Positions 1 through 9,768 of a DNA stretch of 64,000 bases are shown here, piece after piece (the stretch's first letter is position 1; each line of letters begins with the position of its first letter). The notes beneath the pieces were generated by a model. The model ran no database searches. It was not told the origin of the DNA and worked only from the letters and a program-made list of their open reading frames with translations. The position numbers and the translations under genes were made by a program. The DNA comes from Desulforamulus reducens MI-1 (GTDB lineage Bacteria; Bacillota; Desulfotomaculia; Desulfotomaculales; Desulfotomaculaceae), in the NCBI RefSeq assembly GCF_000016165.1, contig NC_009253.1, positions 2,987,484 through 3,051,483 of the forward strand, read 5' to 3'.

Positions 1-446
1 TTACCCTTCCAATAGGGAGCAATTTCGTTAATCACGATATCAGCATCTGCCTGGGAAATGTTAAAGGGAGACTCTACACGGCTGGGCAGTTGCTCGATGG
101 CAACATCAAGAAAGTCACCGTCTAATTCAGGGAACAGCATGCCATATCTTCCGGGTTGCCCGCCCCTACCTACCAATAGGTTGTCATCGTCAATGTAGAC
201 AGTCATATTTTTTGCAATGTGTAGCAGGGCCTTGGACCATCTTAATACCAAGGGTTCACCTTCGGTTTCTTTCATGGACTCAGTGAAGTACTTGGCTCTT
301 TCTACATCAATGATGGGGCGTTGGGTATTAAAGCTTTCCAGGATTTTATAGATTCTCTCTCTGCCTTTTTTGAAATCATTTTTGCCTAACATTTCTTCTT
401 GAATTCTTTGTTCATGAGGTGAATACACGGTACAACATGTTGTCAT
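1..446 (-). CDS. Glycyl radical enzyme, N-terminal part (cut by window edge)
   Basis: The 148 visible codons start at an ATG (446) preceded by AAGGAGGA and begin MTTCC. The segment reads like the N-terminus of pyruvate-formate-lyase-type glycyl radical enzymes: a YFTESMKETEG motif, LRWSKALLHIAKN, then a GRGGQPGRYG loop and EIAPYWKG. The catalytic Cys and the C-terminal glycyl radical loop lie outside the window, so the substrate is not directly readable. The TRAP genes just upstream on the same strand suggest a carboxylate or sulfonate substrate; an isethionate sulfite-lyase-like enzyme is my best guess from the N-terminus and the context, but a dehydratase of the same family is possible. Confidence 0.8.
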   Translation of the reverse strand, partial: MTTCCTVYSPHEQRIQEEMLGKNDFKKGRERIYKILESFNTQRPIIDVERAKYFTESMKETEGEPLVLRWSKALLHIAKNMTVYIDDDNLLVGRGGQPGRYGMLFPELDGDFLDVAIEQLPSRVESPFNISQADADIVINEIAPYWKG

Positions 447-544
447 TTTAGGACTCCTCCTTAAGATTTAGATGTTTATCTAAGTCTATACATATATAGG
501 TATAAGCTCTTTCACTTCACTAACTTATATAAAGTTTTTCTTTA

Positions 545-584
545 TATCTTTAGAACTAGAGCAATCCTAGTTCTAAAGATATTT
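545..584. terminator. Strong intercistronic hairpin between TRAP permease and glycyl radical enzyme
   Basis: A stem of about 16 bp (ATCTTTAGAACTAG and its complement) with a short loop. Reading plus it is followed by TTTTTAC; reading minus, the direction of the genes, there is no clean U-run. It is therefore more likely an RNA-stabilising or partial terminator structure for the operon than a full stop. Confidence 0.6.
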
Positions 585-606
585 TTACAGGAGCATAAGA
601 GCATAA

Positions 607-2493
607 TTACTTAATGAGCGTTGTCAGGAACAAGGATATTGAAGGTACATAAGTGACTAGGAGTAATACAACAATCATCGCACCCAGTAATGGCATCGCC
701 GATTTCGCTAAGTCTTCAATTTTAAGTTTGGCAACACCACTTGCAACGAATAGGTTAACACCAACAGGAGGAGTAATAAATCCAAGGGCCAGGTTAACAA
801 CCATGATAACACCGAAGTGAATCGGATCAACTCCTACCTTTGTAACAATAGGCAGCAAGATGGGAGTTAGGATTACAATAGCTGCTAAAGCTTCCATAAA
901 CGTACCCACTATCAGAAGTAAGATATTAATCATTAGTAAGATCATGATCTTATTCTCGGTAATACCAAGGATAAACTCGGCAATTTTGTTGGGAACCTGC
1001 TCGATAGTCATAATGTTACCGAAGATTGTCGCCATAGACATTAGCACAATAACAACTGCTGAAGTGCTGCAAGCTTCCATGAAGCACTCTGTAATATTTT
1101 TAAGATTAATTTCCTTGTAAACAAACACACCTACGATTAATCCATAAAAAGCTGATACAGCTGCTGCCTCGGTGGGCGTCATGAAACCGCCATAGATACC
1201 GCCTAATATAATAACTGGCACCATCAATGCCCACTTGGCATCCCAGAAAGCTTTTACGAAGGTGCCAAAGTTACGCTCGCGTTCTTCGCCTTTCCAGTTG
1301 TTTTTCTTAGAGTAGAAATAACTGATACCCATTAACACAAGACCCGTTAATACGCCTGGGACGATACCACCTATAAACAACTTACCAACAGAGGCCTGGG
1401 CCGATACGCCGTACACTACAAAGGGGTTACTGGGAGGAATCATTACACCGATGGCACCGGCACAGGCAACTAGTGCTGCCGCAAAGTGTTTATCATAGCC
1501 CCTCTCGATCATAGCAGGAATTGTAAGGGCTCCGATGGCTGCAACGGTTGCCGGACCCGAACCACTGATGGCTGCAAAGAACATACAGGTTGCAATGGTT
1601 GCAAGAGCCATACCTCCGTAGAGGGAACCCAGCATTTCATCAGCCAGGGCCAAAAGTCTCTTAGAAAGACCACCTGCTCCCATGAAAACACCGGCTGCAA
1701 TAAAGAATGGAATTGCCATAATTGGAAAACTGTCAATTGATGTAAAAGAAAGTTGGGCAACATAATCTATCGGCAACGTATTTGCCCCTATGATAGTAGC
1801 TAACCCGGATAGCCCCAAAGCAATGGCAATGGGTACGCCAATTACTAAAAATATTGAGAAGTAACCAAACAACCAAACCAAGGCATCTAGCTCAATACCT
1901 AGCAACAGCGGGGAAGCTATAACCCCACAGAAGATAGCACCAATAAGTGAGTCTTTTATACCACATTCTTTTACTTGTCTTACAAGGTCTTGAATTACAC
2001 GTAAACTAATGAGTCCAAAACCTATGGGGAGAATTAAATAGGGAATAAAGTAAGGTATTTGCAAAGCAGGGGTGGTCTGAGGCATATTAAGCAGCATTTC
2101 TAAGTGACCTAAGCCTTTTAAGAACACCACAACGCTCAAGCAAAGGAAACATACATCAACAATAATCCAGCTTACTTTTTGAAAACGTTTCGGCAACCTA
2201 TCATAGATAATATCTACCCGTATATTATTGCGAGTTTTAACAGCAAGGGGAATGGCCAGGTACGATATCCAGATAAAGATATAACGGGCTAACTCTTCAG
2301 TCCAGGTGGCAGCCCCGGAACCTTCATACATGTGCGTAATTATATAGCGATAAGCAGTTTGGTAGGTAATAATTAATATAATCGACAACATCCCGATAAA
2401 AAGGATGGGTTTTTCAAGATTGTCATCCAGCCATCGCAACAAGCTTTTTGGCTTGGCATTTTGTATATCATTCTGAGTAATGTTGTTTGCCAT
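607..2493 (-). CDS. dctQM: TRAP transporter fused small and large permease (DctQ-DctM)
   Basis: A 628-residue integral membrane protein. Residues about 1-180 match the four-helix DctQ subunit (ARYIFIWISYLAIPLAVKTR motif region); from about 200 on is the roughly 425-residue DctM permease with its glycine-rich repeats (GSGPATVAAIG, GVMIPPSNPFVVYG, FITPPVGVNLFVASG). Together with the binding protein 112 bp upstream it forms an ion-driven importer of an organic acid or sulfonate. Fusion of Q and M is a known variant, not a frameshift artefact, since one frame runs through. The order binding protein, permease, glycyl radical enzyme indicates one operon for uptake and cleavage of the same compound. 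Confidence 0.93.
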   Translation of the reverse strand: MANNITQNDIQNAKPKSLLRWLDDNLEKPILFIGMLSIILIITYQTAYRYIITHMYEGSGAATWTEELARYIFIWISYLAIPLAVKTRNNIRVDIIYDRLPKRFQKVSWIIVDVCFLCLSVVVFLKGLGHLEMLLNMPQTTPALQIPYFIPYLILPIGFGLISLRVIQDLVRQVKECGIKDSLIGAIFCGVIASPLLLGIELDALVWLFGYFSIFLVIGVPIAIALGLSGLATIIGANTLPIDYVAQLSFTSIDSFPIMAIPFFIAAGVFMGAGGLSKRLLALADEMLGSLYGGMALATIATCMFFAAISGSGPATVAAIGALTIPAMIERGYDKHFAAALVACAGAIGVMIPPSNPFVVYGVSAQASVGKLFIGGIVPGVLTGLVLMGISYFYSKKNNWKGEERERNFGTFVKAFWDAKWALMVPVIILGGIYGGFMTPTEAAAVSAFYGLIVGVFVYKEINLKNITECFMEACSTSAVVIVLMSMATIFGNIMTIEQVPNKIAEFILGITENKIMILLMINILLLIVGTFMEALAAIVILTPILLPIVTKVGVDPIHFGVIMVVNLALGFITPPVGVNLFVASGVAKLKIEDLAKSAMPLLGAMIVVLLLVTYVPSISLFLTTLIK

Positions 2494-2564
2494 TGGCGTC
2501 GCCTCTCTAATTTTGAGTTTTGTGCTTCGTAAAAATGGCGCATATCTATAAAGTTTTCATTACT

Positions 2565-2587
2565 GGGGAGGGCACAAGACCCTCCCC
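2565..2587 (-). terminator. Intercistronic GC hairpin after dctP
   Basis: GGGGAGGG and CCCTCCCC arms around a 7-nt loop, in the gap between dctP and dctQM. No U-run follows on the minus strand. Such stems often protect the 3' end of the binding-protein message so that it is made in excess over the permease; that role is inferred. Confidence 0.6.
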
Positions 2588-2604
2588 CACCGGGATAAAC
2601 CTAA

Positions 2605-3672
<1,068 letters not shown>

Positions 3673-3753
3673 TTATTAGTTAATAAAACTGTGTACCAAG
3701 GTAGCTTAGGCTTCTAATTATCTTCTAGAAAAGCATAAGTTGTATTTATTTGT

Positions 3754-3766
3754 GCTACTGTGATCA
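3754..3766 (+). promoter_or_regulatory. Repeated motif GCTACTGTGATCA upstream of dctP
   Basis: GCTACTGTGATCA is found here and again at 5019-5031 before the amidohydrolase gene; a degenerate copy (GATACTGTGATTA) is at 3874-3886. Recurrence only in the promoter regions flanking the GntR gene makes it a candidate operator. The rest of the 450-bp gap (3649-4099) is AT-rich and shows no reading frame. Confidence 0.5.
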
Positions 3767-3873
3767 ACATTTCACAAAAAAACATAGTACTAATCTTCTA
3801 AAAAGCACCTTGACAAACCTTGGGATTTTATACTGCCTTGCCCCCCTTTCCAAATTCCTAGTAAACAACTCTT

Positions 3874-3886
3874 GATACTGTGATTA
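3874..3886 (+). promoter_or_regulatory. Degenerate second copy of the GCTACTGTGATCA motif
   Basis: GATACTGTGATTA, 120 bp from the first copy and in the same orientation, within the same dctP upstream region. Two mismatches to the 13-mer. Confidence 0.35.
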
Positions 3887-4099
3887 CTAACACAATTTAC
3901 CCATGTGTCTTATTGTCGACATTATAACGTTGTAACATCATAACGTACGTACCAGTTAATAAGAATATACACAAAGGATTTATCTTTTGCAAGCATTTTT
4001 TAATATTTTTTGTAATGTAAATGACAAAAAAAAACCCAATATCCAAAATTTTTATGGATACAGGGCTATTGGACTAATGATTTTTATCACTATCAAAGA

Positions 4100-4825
4100 T
4101 TAAACTACTCGCACACCTCTGGACATTTTCAAACTAAACACATACTTATCTGCTTGATAAATACTGTGGTAATATTCTATGGGTTTCCCTAGGGGATCGG
4201 TAATTAACCGTTGAGCAACTAATGTACAGGTATTTTCTGAGATTCTTAATAATTTCGCATCATTGGCACTGGGATTCTCTGCAGATATTCTCTGTTCCGC
4301 ATCCTGCAAAACAATTCCCTCTAATTCTAGTTTCTCATACAACGTAATTTGATTTAAGTCATATTTTTTGAGAATAAAGCCAATTTCTAAGGGATAGTAA
4401 TGTCTCTCTATGGCGATGGGCTCATTGTCAGCAAACCGCAGCCGTTTTATGCAATAATATTCTTCTACACCAAGGGTTTCTGCTATCTCCATGCGAGAAC
4501 CGGTTCCCTGATACAGCAAATGTGCTCCGGATTCCATTCCCATTCTTTCAATGGTTTCAGTAAAGCTACTTAGATAACCTAACCATTCATTGACTGAATG
4601 AGAGCGATTAATGAAGGTTCCCTTGCCATGAATTTTCTCCAGTACCCCTTCATGCACCAAGGCGGTTACCGCCTCTCGTACGGTTGTACGGCTAACAGAA
4701 TACTTATCCATTAGTTCCCTTTCACTGGGTATTTTCTCTTCATAGACCTCTTGTCTAATCTCTTTTAATAAAATCTCTTTTAACTGTATATGCAAAGGTA
4801 GTGGGTTATGATTGTCTAACACCAA
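4100..4825 (-). CDS. GntR-family regulator with UTRA effector domain
   Basis: 241 residues: an N-terminal winged helix (PLPLHIQLKEILLKEI, then SERELMDKYSVSRTTVREAV, the typical recognition helix) and a C-terminal UTRA domain from about residue 90 (IKRLRFADNEPIAIERHYY, ending REY/YYHSIYQADKYVF). HutC/FarR-type regulators of this sort bind a small metabolite and repress a local operon. AGGAGGAAGG precedes a TTG/GTG start pair. It lies between the TRAP operon and the divergent gene at 5075, whose upstream regions share a motif, so it probably controls both. Confidence 0.88.
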   Translation of the reverse strand: MVLDNHNPLPLHIQLKEILLKEIRQEVYEEKIPSERELMDKYSVSRTTVREAVTALVHEGVLEKIHGKGTFINRSHSVNEWLGYLSSFTETIERMGMESGAHLLYQGTGSRMEIAETLGVEEYYCIKRLRFADNEPIAIERHYYPLEIGFILKKYDLNQITLYEKLELEGIVLQDAEQRISAENPSANDAKLLRISENTCTLVAQRLITDPLGKPIEYYHSIYQADKYVFSLKMSRGVRVV

Positions 4826-5018
4826 AGGACCTTCCTCCTGCCCAAAAATTTTCTTTCATTTTAACATTTATCAATTTATCTCCTTTTCCAAAAAAATGTT
4901 GATTAATTTTTATGTCAGGTATATGATAAATATCAAAAAGTGGTACGGACATCATAACATCCACACTTGACTTTTGTAAACTACAATTGCCCTTAACAGA
5001 CAAATCTTATACCTTTAT

Positions 5019-5031
5019 GCTACTGTGATCA
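5019..5031 (+). promoter_or_regulatory. Repeated motif GCTACTGTGATCA upstream of amidohydrolase gene
   Basis: Exact copy of the 13-mer at 3754. It overlaps the 10-bp palindrome TGTGATCACA (5024-5033) and lies about 45 bp before the start codon, a fitting place for an operator or activator site. Confidence 0.5.
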
Positions 5032-5074
5032 CATCAACATAATCTCAATACATTACAACTAAAGGAGAATTATT

Positions 5075-5911
5075 ATGAAGATTATCGACTTTCGTTTTAG
5101 ACCCAATACCCCGGATGTAATGGCCATTGGGGAGAGTAAAATGTTTAAGGCATTGTGTGATATGATTGGTTTTTCCAATACAAAGACTCAGGATCTTGCA
5201 GAAATTGTTGAGGAACTGAATGAACATGGTGTATATAAAGCTGTAATTTTGGGAAGGGATGCCGAAACAACTTACCAATGGAAAGGTAGTAACGATGGTG
5301 TGGCCAATATGGTTAATCAATTTCCTGATAAATTTATTGGCTTTGCAGGTCTTGACCCCCATAAGGGAATGGCTGCCATCAAGGAACTTACCCGATCAAT
5401 CAATGAACTAGGATTAAAGGGTGCTTCCATTGATCCCTATTTAGCCCAAATTTATGTAAATGATGCAAAATATTATCCCATTTATGCTAAGTGCTGTGAA
5501 TTAGACATTCCTATCGTCATTACCACTGGTCCTGCCACCCTGGTACCCAATGCAGTCATCGACCATGTTGCTCCCAGATATATTGATTTCGTAGCCAAAG
5601 ATTTCCCCGAACTAAAAATGATTGTAAGTCATGGTGCTTATCCCTGGGTAAGTGAAATGATTACAGTGGCCCAAAGAAATACAAATGTATACTTAGATAT
5701 ATCTGAATACGAAAATTTCCCATTTGCCGAGTATTATATCAAAGCAGCAAATACCATTATTAGTGATAAACTTCTTTTTGCCAGTGCTCACCCTTTCCAG
5801 GACTTTAAAGATTGTATCAAACTCTATAACGAACTGCCATTTTCAAATGAAGAGATTAGAGCTAATGTTATGTACAAAAATGCTGGCCGTATTTTAAAGT
5901 TGGATATGTAA
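5075..5911 (+). CDS. Amidohydrolase-like TIM-barrel protein with altered metal ligands
   Basis: 278 residues, ATG preceded by AAAGGAG. It has the fold signature of the amidohydrolase-2 family: DPHKGMAAIKEL after strand 3, LDIPIVITTGP, LKMIVSHGAYPW and a C-terminal NAGRILKL. The usual N-terminal HxH is replaced by DFRFRP and the last-strand Asp (normally G/SxDxP) reads ASAHPF, so the binuclear or mononuclear metal site looks incomplete. It may be a lyase or hydrolase with a different metal set, or a binding protein. Divergent from the GntR gene and sharing its motif, it probably belongs to the same catabolic route as the TRAP operon. Confidence 0.75.
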   Translation: MKIIDFRFRPNTPDVMAIGESKMFKALCDMIGFSNTKTQDLAEIVEELNEHGVYKAVILGRDAETTYQWKGSNDGVANMVNQFPDKFIGFAGLDPHKGMAAIKELTRSINELGLKGASIDPYLAQIYVNDAKYYPIYAKCCELDIPIVITTGPATLVPNAVIDHVAPRYIDFVAKDFPELKMIVSHGAYPWVSEMITVAQRNTNVYLDISEYENFPFAEYYIKAANTIISDKLLFASAHPFQDFKDCIKLYNELPFSNEEIRANVMYKNAGRILKLDM

Positions 5912-6000
5912 GTTCGCATACCTCTACCATTTACGTAAGAAAATGCTTTAAAACTCTGTACAATCTTTTGATAGTTCAATACTACAAAAGTAACTTTTTA

Positions 6001-6033
6001 AAAACCCAGGTATGCTTTTCTACCTGGGTTTTT
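6001..6033 (+). terminator. Rho-independent terminator after amidohydrolase gene
   Basis: AAAACCCAGGTA and TACCTGGGTTTTT arms around an 8-nt loop, about 90 bp after the stop codon. Confidence 0.88.
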
Positions 6034-6134
6034 AAGCACAGTCAAAATATCTAATAGAAAAATTAACTATAAAATTCCCACACCTGGAATGAAATTAAAA
6101 GATAGATATTTTGTTAAAGACAGGAGATATAATT

Positions 6135-8054
6135 GTGTTTAAAAATAAAACATCACTTAATTTTCAAATTTCTTTTATTTTTATAGCATTACTAATTATC
6201 TCTATAGTAACCATCAGTTATTACACCCTTTACAATCTCAAAAAAGAAATTGAAAAAGTTACCTTGGAAAGCCAACAAACTAAGGCTAAGTCCGTGGTTA
6301 TGAATGTGGAAGATTTTATAAATACCTCTATGACCATTGTTCGGTTCTCGTCTAATCTTCCTGAAGTAAAGGATATGTCAGCTGTAAGCCTAATTAGGGA
6401 AGAGTTTAAGGGTGTTCCGGAAAACGCAGATCTTGAAAAACGGAATATAGCAAAGTCTCTACTTAAAGAGTATCCCGATTTTGCTTATTTTGAATCCTTT
6501 ACTGGTGATAAGGGGATTAACATTATGCTTGAACCCTATAAATACCAAGTGGGACTATCAAGAATGGATTTTGCCTTTAGGGACTGGTTTAAAGGAGCAA
6601 CAGGTTCAATGAATACCTATATTTCTGAGGTTTATCTGTCTGCCTCCATTAATAAACATGTCGTTGCCATTTCAACACCTATAAAGGATGAATACAGTCA
6701 GCTTACTGGGGTTTGGTTAGGTGCCTTAACCCTGGATGTATTAAGTGAAAAAGTTAAAAACCTTACCTTTGGTCGTACTGGGAAAATATACCTTGTTGAT
6801 AAAAATGGTGTTATAGCCGCGCACCCCAATAAGGAATTCACATCTAAAATTACCAAATTAGATAAACATCCCATTGTAAGTAAGTTACTTAATGGACAAT
6901 CCGGAACAGGCTATTACTATGAACCCTTGGAAAAAACAGACGTAATTGCCACCTTTATGCCTGTTGGAAAAACTGGTTGGGGAGTTGTTGTAGAACAAAG
7001 TGTGTCTGAGGCATTTGGGTTTCTTAATGACATTACCCATAATGTAATAATCACTAGTCTGGTCGTTAGTTTGCTGGCAATGCTATTTGTTCTTTGTTAC
7101 ACCCGACGCATTACAAAACCTATCGACAATATTTCAACCTTAGCAGCCCATGTTGCCCAAGGAGATCTAAATGTTGAAGTACAGGTCTGTCACTCTAACT
7201 CTGACTTAGAAAAATTAACAACTTCTTTTAAGCTAATGGTTGAACATCTAAAAAATTTAATTGAGGAAATAACCCTAGAAGGTCAAAGAGTACATGAAAC
7301 AGCCAAACAGTTATCTGTTAGTACTCAGCAGACCTCCATTGTTGCCAGTGAAAATGCTTCTGCTATGTCGCAAATTTCCTCTGCAGTAGAAAATGTTTCC
7401 GACAGCACCATACGAGTATCTGGCCACTCCCAAAAAGTAATAAACTTAGCTCAGGATGGCAAAGTAGCCATAGACAACGTTATTAAACAAATGGATAATA
7501 TAAGTAATTCAACCAATAGGGTATCCTCTGTTGTATCAAATTTGACCGATAACTCATCCAAAATCACACAAATAGTTGATTTAATCAATCAAATTGCTGA
7601 GCAAACAAACCTATTAGCTCTTAATGCAGCTATTGAAGCTGCTCGGGCAGGTGAATATGGCCGGGGTTTTTCTGTAGTTGCAGATGAGGTAAAAAGACTG
7701 TCTGAGCAATCCTCTGCAGCTACTAAGGAGATATACCAGTTGATATCAAATATTCATAGGGACTCCCATACTGCCGTTGCCTCCATCGGAGAAAATGTAG
7801 GTGTCGTTAAGGACGGAATAACAATTACTTCACAGGCTGGAGATTCCTTTGAAAACATCAATCAACTGCTGCAAACCCTTAACAATGAGATTACGAGCGT
7901 GGCAGCTTCCATCGAACAGATTGCCGCAGGAATACAGCATATCGCTGGTTCTACCGAAGAACAAACAGCCTCCTCTGAAGAAATTGCTTCCCTGTCTGAA
8001 TCCCTATTAACGGTGGCAAACCAACTCAATAAAACTGCGGAGAAATTTAAATAA
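6135..8054 (+). CDS. Methyl-accepting chemotaxis protein with dCACHE sensor
   Basis: About 639 residues. I take the GTG at 6135 because AGGAG lies 7 nt before it; a TTG at 6111 lacks a ribosome site. Layout: one membrane helix near residues 10-30, a double CACHE extracellular sensor ([34 protein letters not shown]-type strands), a second helix near 300-320, HAMP, then a C-terminal signalling coiled coil with the hairpin tip [19 protein letters not shown]. It senses an extracellular small molecule and feeds CheA/CheW. The position beside the TRAP cluster suggests the ligand could be the same substrate, but it has its own terminators on both sides. Confidence 0.92.
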   Translation: MFKNKTSLNFQISFIFIALLIISIVTISYYTLYNLKKEIEKVTLESQQTKAKSVVMNVEDFINTSMTIVRFSSNLPEVKDMSAVSLIREEFKGVPENADLEKRNIAKSLLKEYPDFAYFESFTGDKGINIMLEPYKYQVGLSRMDFAFRDWFKGATGSMNTYISEVYLSASINKHVVAISTPIKDEYSQLTGVWLGALTLDVLSEKVKNLTFGRTGKIYLVDKNGVIAAHPNKEFTSKITKLDKHPIVSKLLNGQSGTGYYYEPLEKTDVIATFMPVGKTGWGVVVEQSVSEAFGFLNDITHNVIITSLVVSLLAMLFVLCYTRRITKPIDNISTLAAHVAQGDLNVEVQVCHSNSDLEKLTTSFKLMVEHLKNLIEEITLEGQRVHETAKQLSVSTQQTSIVASENASAMSQISSAVENVSDSTIRVSGHSQKVINLAQDGKVAIDNVIKQMDNISNSTNRVSSVVSNLTDNSSKITQIVDLINQIAEQTNLLALNAAIEAARAGEYGRGFSVVADEVKRLSEQSSAATKEIYQLISNIHRDSHTAVASIGENVGVVKDGITITSQAGDSFENINQLLQTLNNEITSVAASIEQIAAGIQHIAGSTEEQTASSEEIASLSESLLTVANQLNKTAEKFK

Positions 8055-8108
8055 AGTTCTAAAAAAGACTAGACCTCATGGAATTGTGATCTAGTCTTTT
8101 TTAGAACT
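8055..8108. terminator. Long bidirectional terminator
   Basis: A 19-bp perfect stem (AGTTCTAAAAAAGACTAGA and complement) with a 16-nt loop separates the chemoreceptor from the convergent mocA gene. The A/T tracts inside the stem let it end transcription from either side. Confidence 0.85.
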
Positions 8109-8155
8109 GAATATTCATTTGCCTACAAAATTCCATCATTCTTTTCTACGGTACT

Positions 8156-8749
8156 TTAAAACCCTTGAGATCCTGTGTAAAGGGCCAGAATTCTTCGATA
8201 CTGGTCCGGTGTATCAATATCCAACGAAACAAAGTATGGACAGGGCTTGATGGTTAGAAGCTTGTTTTTCATCTTCTCAATAATCTGCCGGCCACCGGAA
8301 TCGCCCCTAAGTTGCAAAAGTTGCTCCCTAAAATCGCTGGCAAAAAGCACCGGGTGGCCGTTTGCTCCTGCTCTGACAATGGGAGCCCCTGTTTCCAGAA
8401 AAGCATCGCTAATTCGATTCATCATCTCCGGACATACAAAGGGTTGATCGGCCAGTAAAAACAATATTCCCTTGGCTTTGGGAGATACGGCAGAGATACC
8501 GGCGGCCAATGAAGTGCCTTGCCCTTCTTCATAGCGATCGTTATTCACAAAGTTTACAGCATAGCCCTCTAGGGCTTGCTTTATGTCCTCCCGGTAAGCT
8601 CCCGTAACCACAATCACTTCATCCAACCGAGCCCGCAGGGCATGGGTCACCACATGCTCCAGCAGTGTTTTATTGCCTAACTGTAATAGTTGTTTGGGAC
8701 AACCCATTCGACGGGAAAGTCCCGCAGCCAGAATCACTCCTGAAATCAT
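8156..8749 (-). CDS. mocA: Molybdenum cofactor cytidylyltransferase-like NTP transferase
   Basis: 197 residues of the MobA/MocA nucleotidyltransferase fold: VILAAGLSRRMGCPKQLL at the N-terminus is the nucleotide-binding signature, with LLADQPFV (metal-binding DQP) at about 98 and GHPVLF further on. MocA attaches CMP to the molybdopterin of xanthine-dehydrogenase-type enzymes. Its ATG overlaps the end of yqeC by 4 bp, so the two are co-translated. This gene with yqeC and two molybdenum hydroxylase sets nearby supports maturation of those enzymes. Confidence 0.85.
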   Translation of the reverse strand: MISGVILAAGLSRRMGCPKQLLQLGNKTLLEHVVTHALRARLDEVIVVTGAYREDIKQALEGYAVNFVNNDRYEEGQGTSLAAGISAVSPKAKGILFLLADQPFVCPEMMNRISDAFLETGAPIVRAGANGHPVLFASDFREQLLQLRGDSGGRQIIEKMKNKLLTIKPCPYFVSLDIDTPDQYRRILALYTGSQGF

Positions 8750-9501
8750 GGTACCACCTCCAGGACTGGATCGGAAACCAGGGCGGAGGTAAGCAAAACT
8801 TTCTGGGTGGAAGATGACAACAGCTTCCTGGCCACATTCCTTGCATTCTGCTTATCCTCTGGAGTATCTACTTTATTAAAAATAGGAACCCAATTAAGGC
8901 TGGGGACCGATTTTTTTACAACCCTTTCATAGTGACGTAGAACTTTGATCAGGGTAGTTACTGACACCGGCTGCCCTAAGTGTTCACTGGTTATCTGGTT
9001 CACCAAGTGGGGGCGGTGTACCGTTTCTTCGTTTAAAGGATACCCCAAAATATCGACTCCAGCCACAGCTAATACAGTGGTGGTTAAGGTAGGTAACACT
9101 GGCTCATGATCAGCCGGGGCCTTTAGTGATTTTCCCCGGGAACCATCGGCTTCCACCAGAATATAATCAAACAATTGTAAAGAGTAAATTTCATCCAAGG
9201 CTTCCTTGCTCAAACCTCTAATTTTTTCACCAAACACACCTGAACAAACTGCCAGCAGATTGGTTTGAGACCTGTATTGTTTTATTTTAACAAGAAGAGA
9301 CTCTTCATTATCTATCAGAACCTCATTGCAGCAGCTTTTTAGCTGCCAGTCAAACATTTTCGTTGTGGTGGTTACCAGCACCCTGGCACCAGTCCCTGAT
9401 AATTCCTTGGCAAGCTGATACATAATGCTGGTTTTGCCGCCAGCCCCCACCAGACAGATCATTTCCCTCTGCTTTAAATCCAAAGCATTGATGAATTTCA
9501 T
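8746..9501 (-). CDS. yqeC: Selenium-dependent hydroxylase accessory protein YqeC
   Basis: 251 residues with a P-loop CLVGAGGKTSIMYQLA near the start, VLVTTTTKMF, and ILVEADGSRGKSLKAP, the signature of the YqeC family. The family is consistently found beside molybdenum hydroxylases that carry a labile selenium and is thought to act in Se/Mo cofactor insertion; the exact reaction is unknown. ATGA overlap with mocA. The usual third partner, yqeB, is reduced to a fragment immediately upstream. Confidence 0.85.
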   Translation of the reverse strand: MKFINALDLKQREMICLVGAGGKTSIMYQLAKELSGTGARVLVTTTTKMFDWQLKSCCNEVLIDNEESLLVKIKQYRSQTNLLAVCSGVFGEKIRGLSKEALDEIYSLQLFDYILVEADGSRGKSLKAPADHEPVLPTLTTTVLAVAGVDILGYPLNEETVHRPHLVNQITSEHLGQPVSVTTLIKVLRHYERVVKKSVPSLNWVPIFNKVDTPEDKQNARNVARKLLSSSTQKVLLTSALVSDPVLEVVP

Positions 9502-9523
9502 TTATATATTCCTCAACTTCTTG

Positions 9524-9718
9524 TTAGCAGTAGGTACCCCATTGATTCCTATGATAAAGTATGGCCTCCAGAACTGGCTGGCCACCTACATACCCCAGCA
9601 CGAACAAAACGGGTTGTGCAATCTCAGTTATCACCACCTGCATGCCACAGCGAAACAACCTGTGAGCAACACCAGTTGCTAGGTCACCGGCACCCTTTAC
9701 CAATACTAAAAGTTCCAA
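9524..9718 (-). pseudogene. yqeB: yqeB remnant with internal deletion
   Basis: The frame starts LVLVKGAGDLATGVAHRLF, the nucleotide-binding N-terminus of the YqeB (EF2563) family, whose members I recall as about 260 or more residues. After TEIAQP it jumps to GYVGGQPV and then VLEAILYHRNQ, pieces that resemble the C-terminal part of the family. Only 64 codons remain in one uninterrupted frame, so about 200 residues of the middle appear to have been lost in frame. No ribosome site stands out. The product is unlikely to be functional. The stretch 9719-9768 holds nothing else. Confidence 0.6.
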
Positions 9719-9768
9719 TTAGCACCCACCCTTTCGAATACAGCTGTCATGGACAGCACCCCTTGCTA

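Noticed and set aside
4806-5003. 65-codon minus-strand frame upstream of the GntR gene
   Set aside because: Overlaps the GntR start and ribosome site, has no start signal and no protein-like features.
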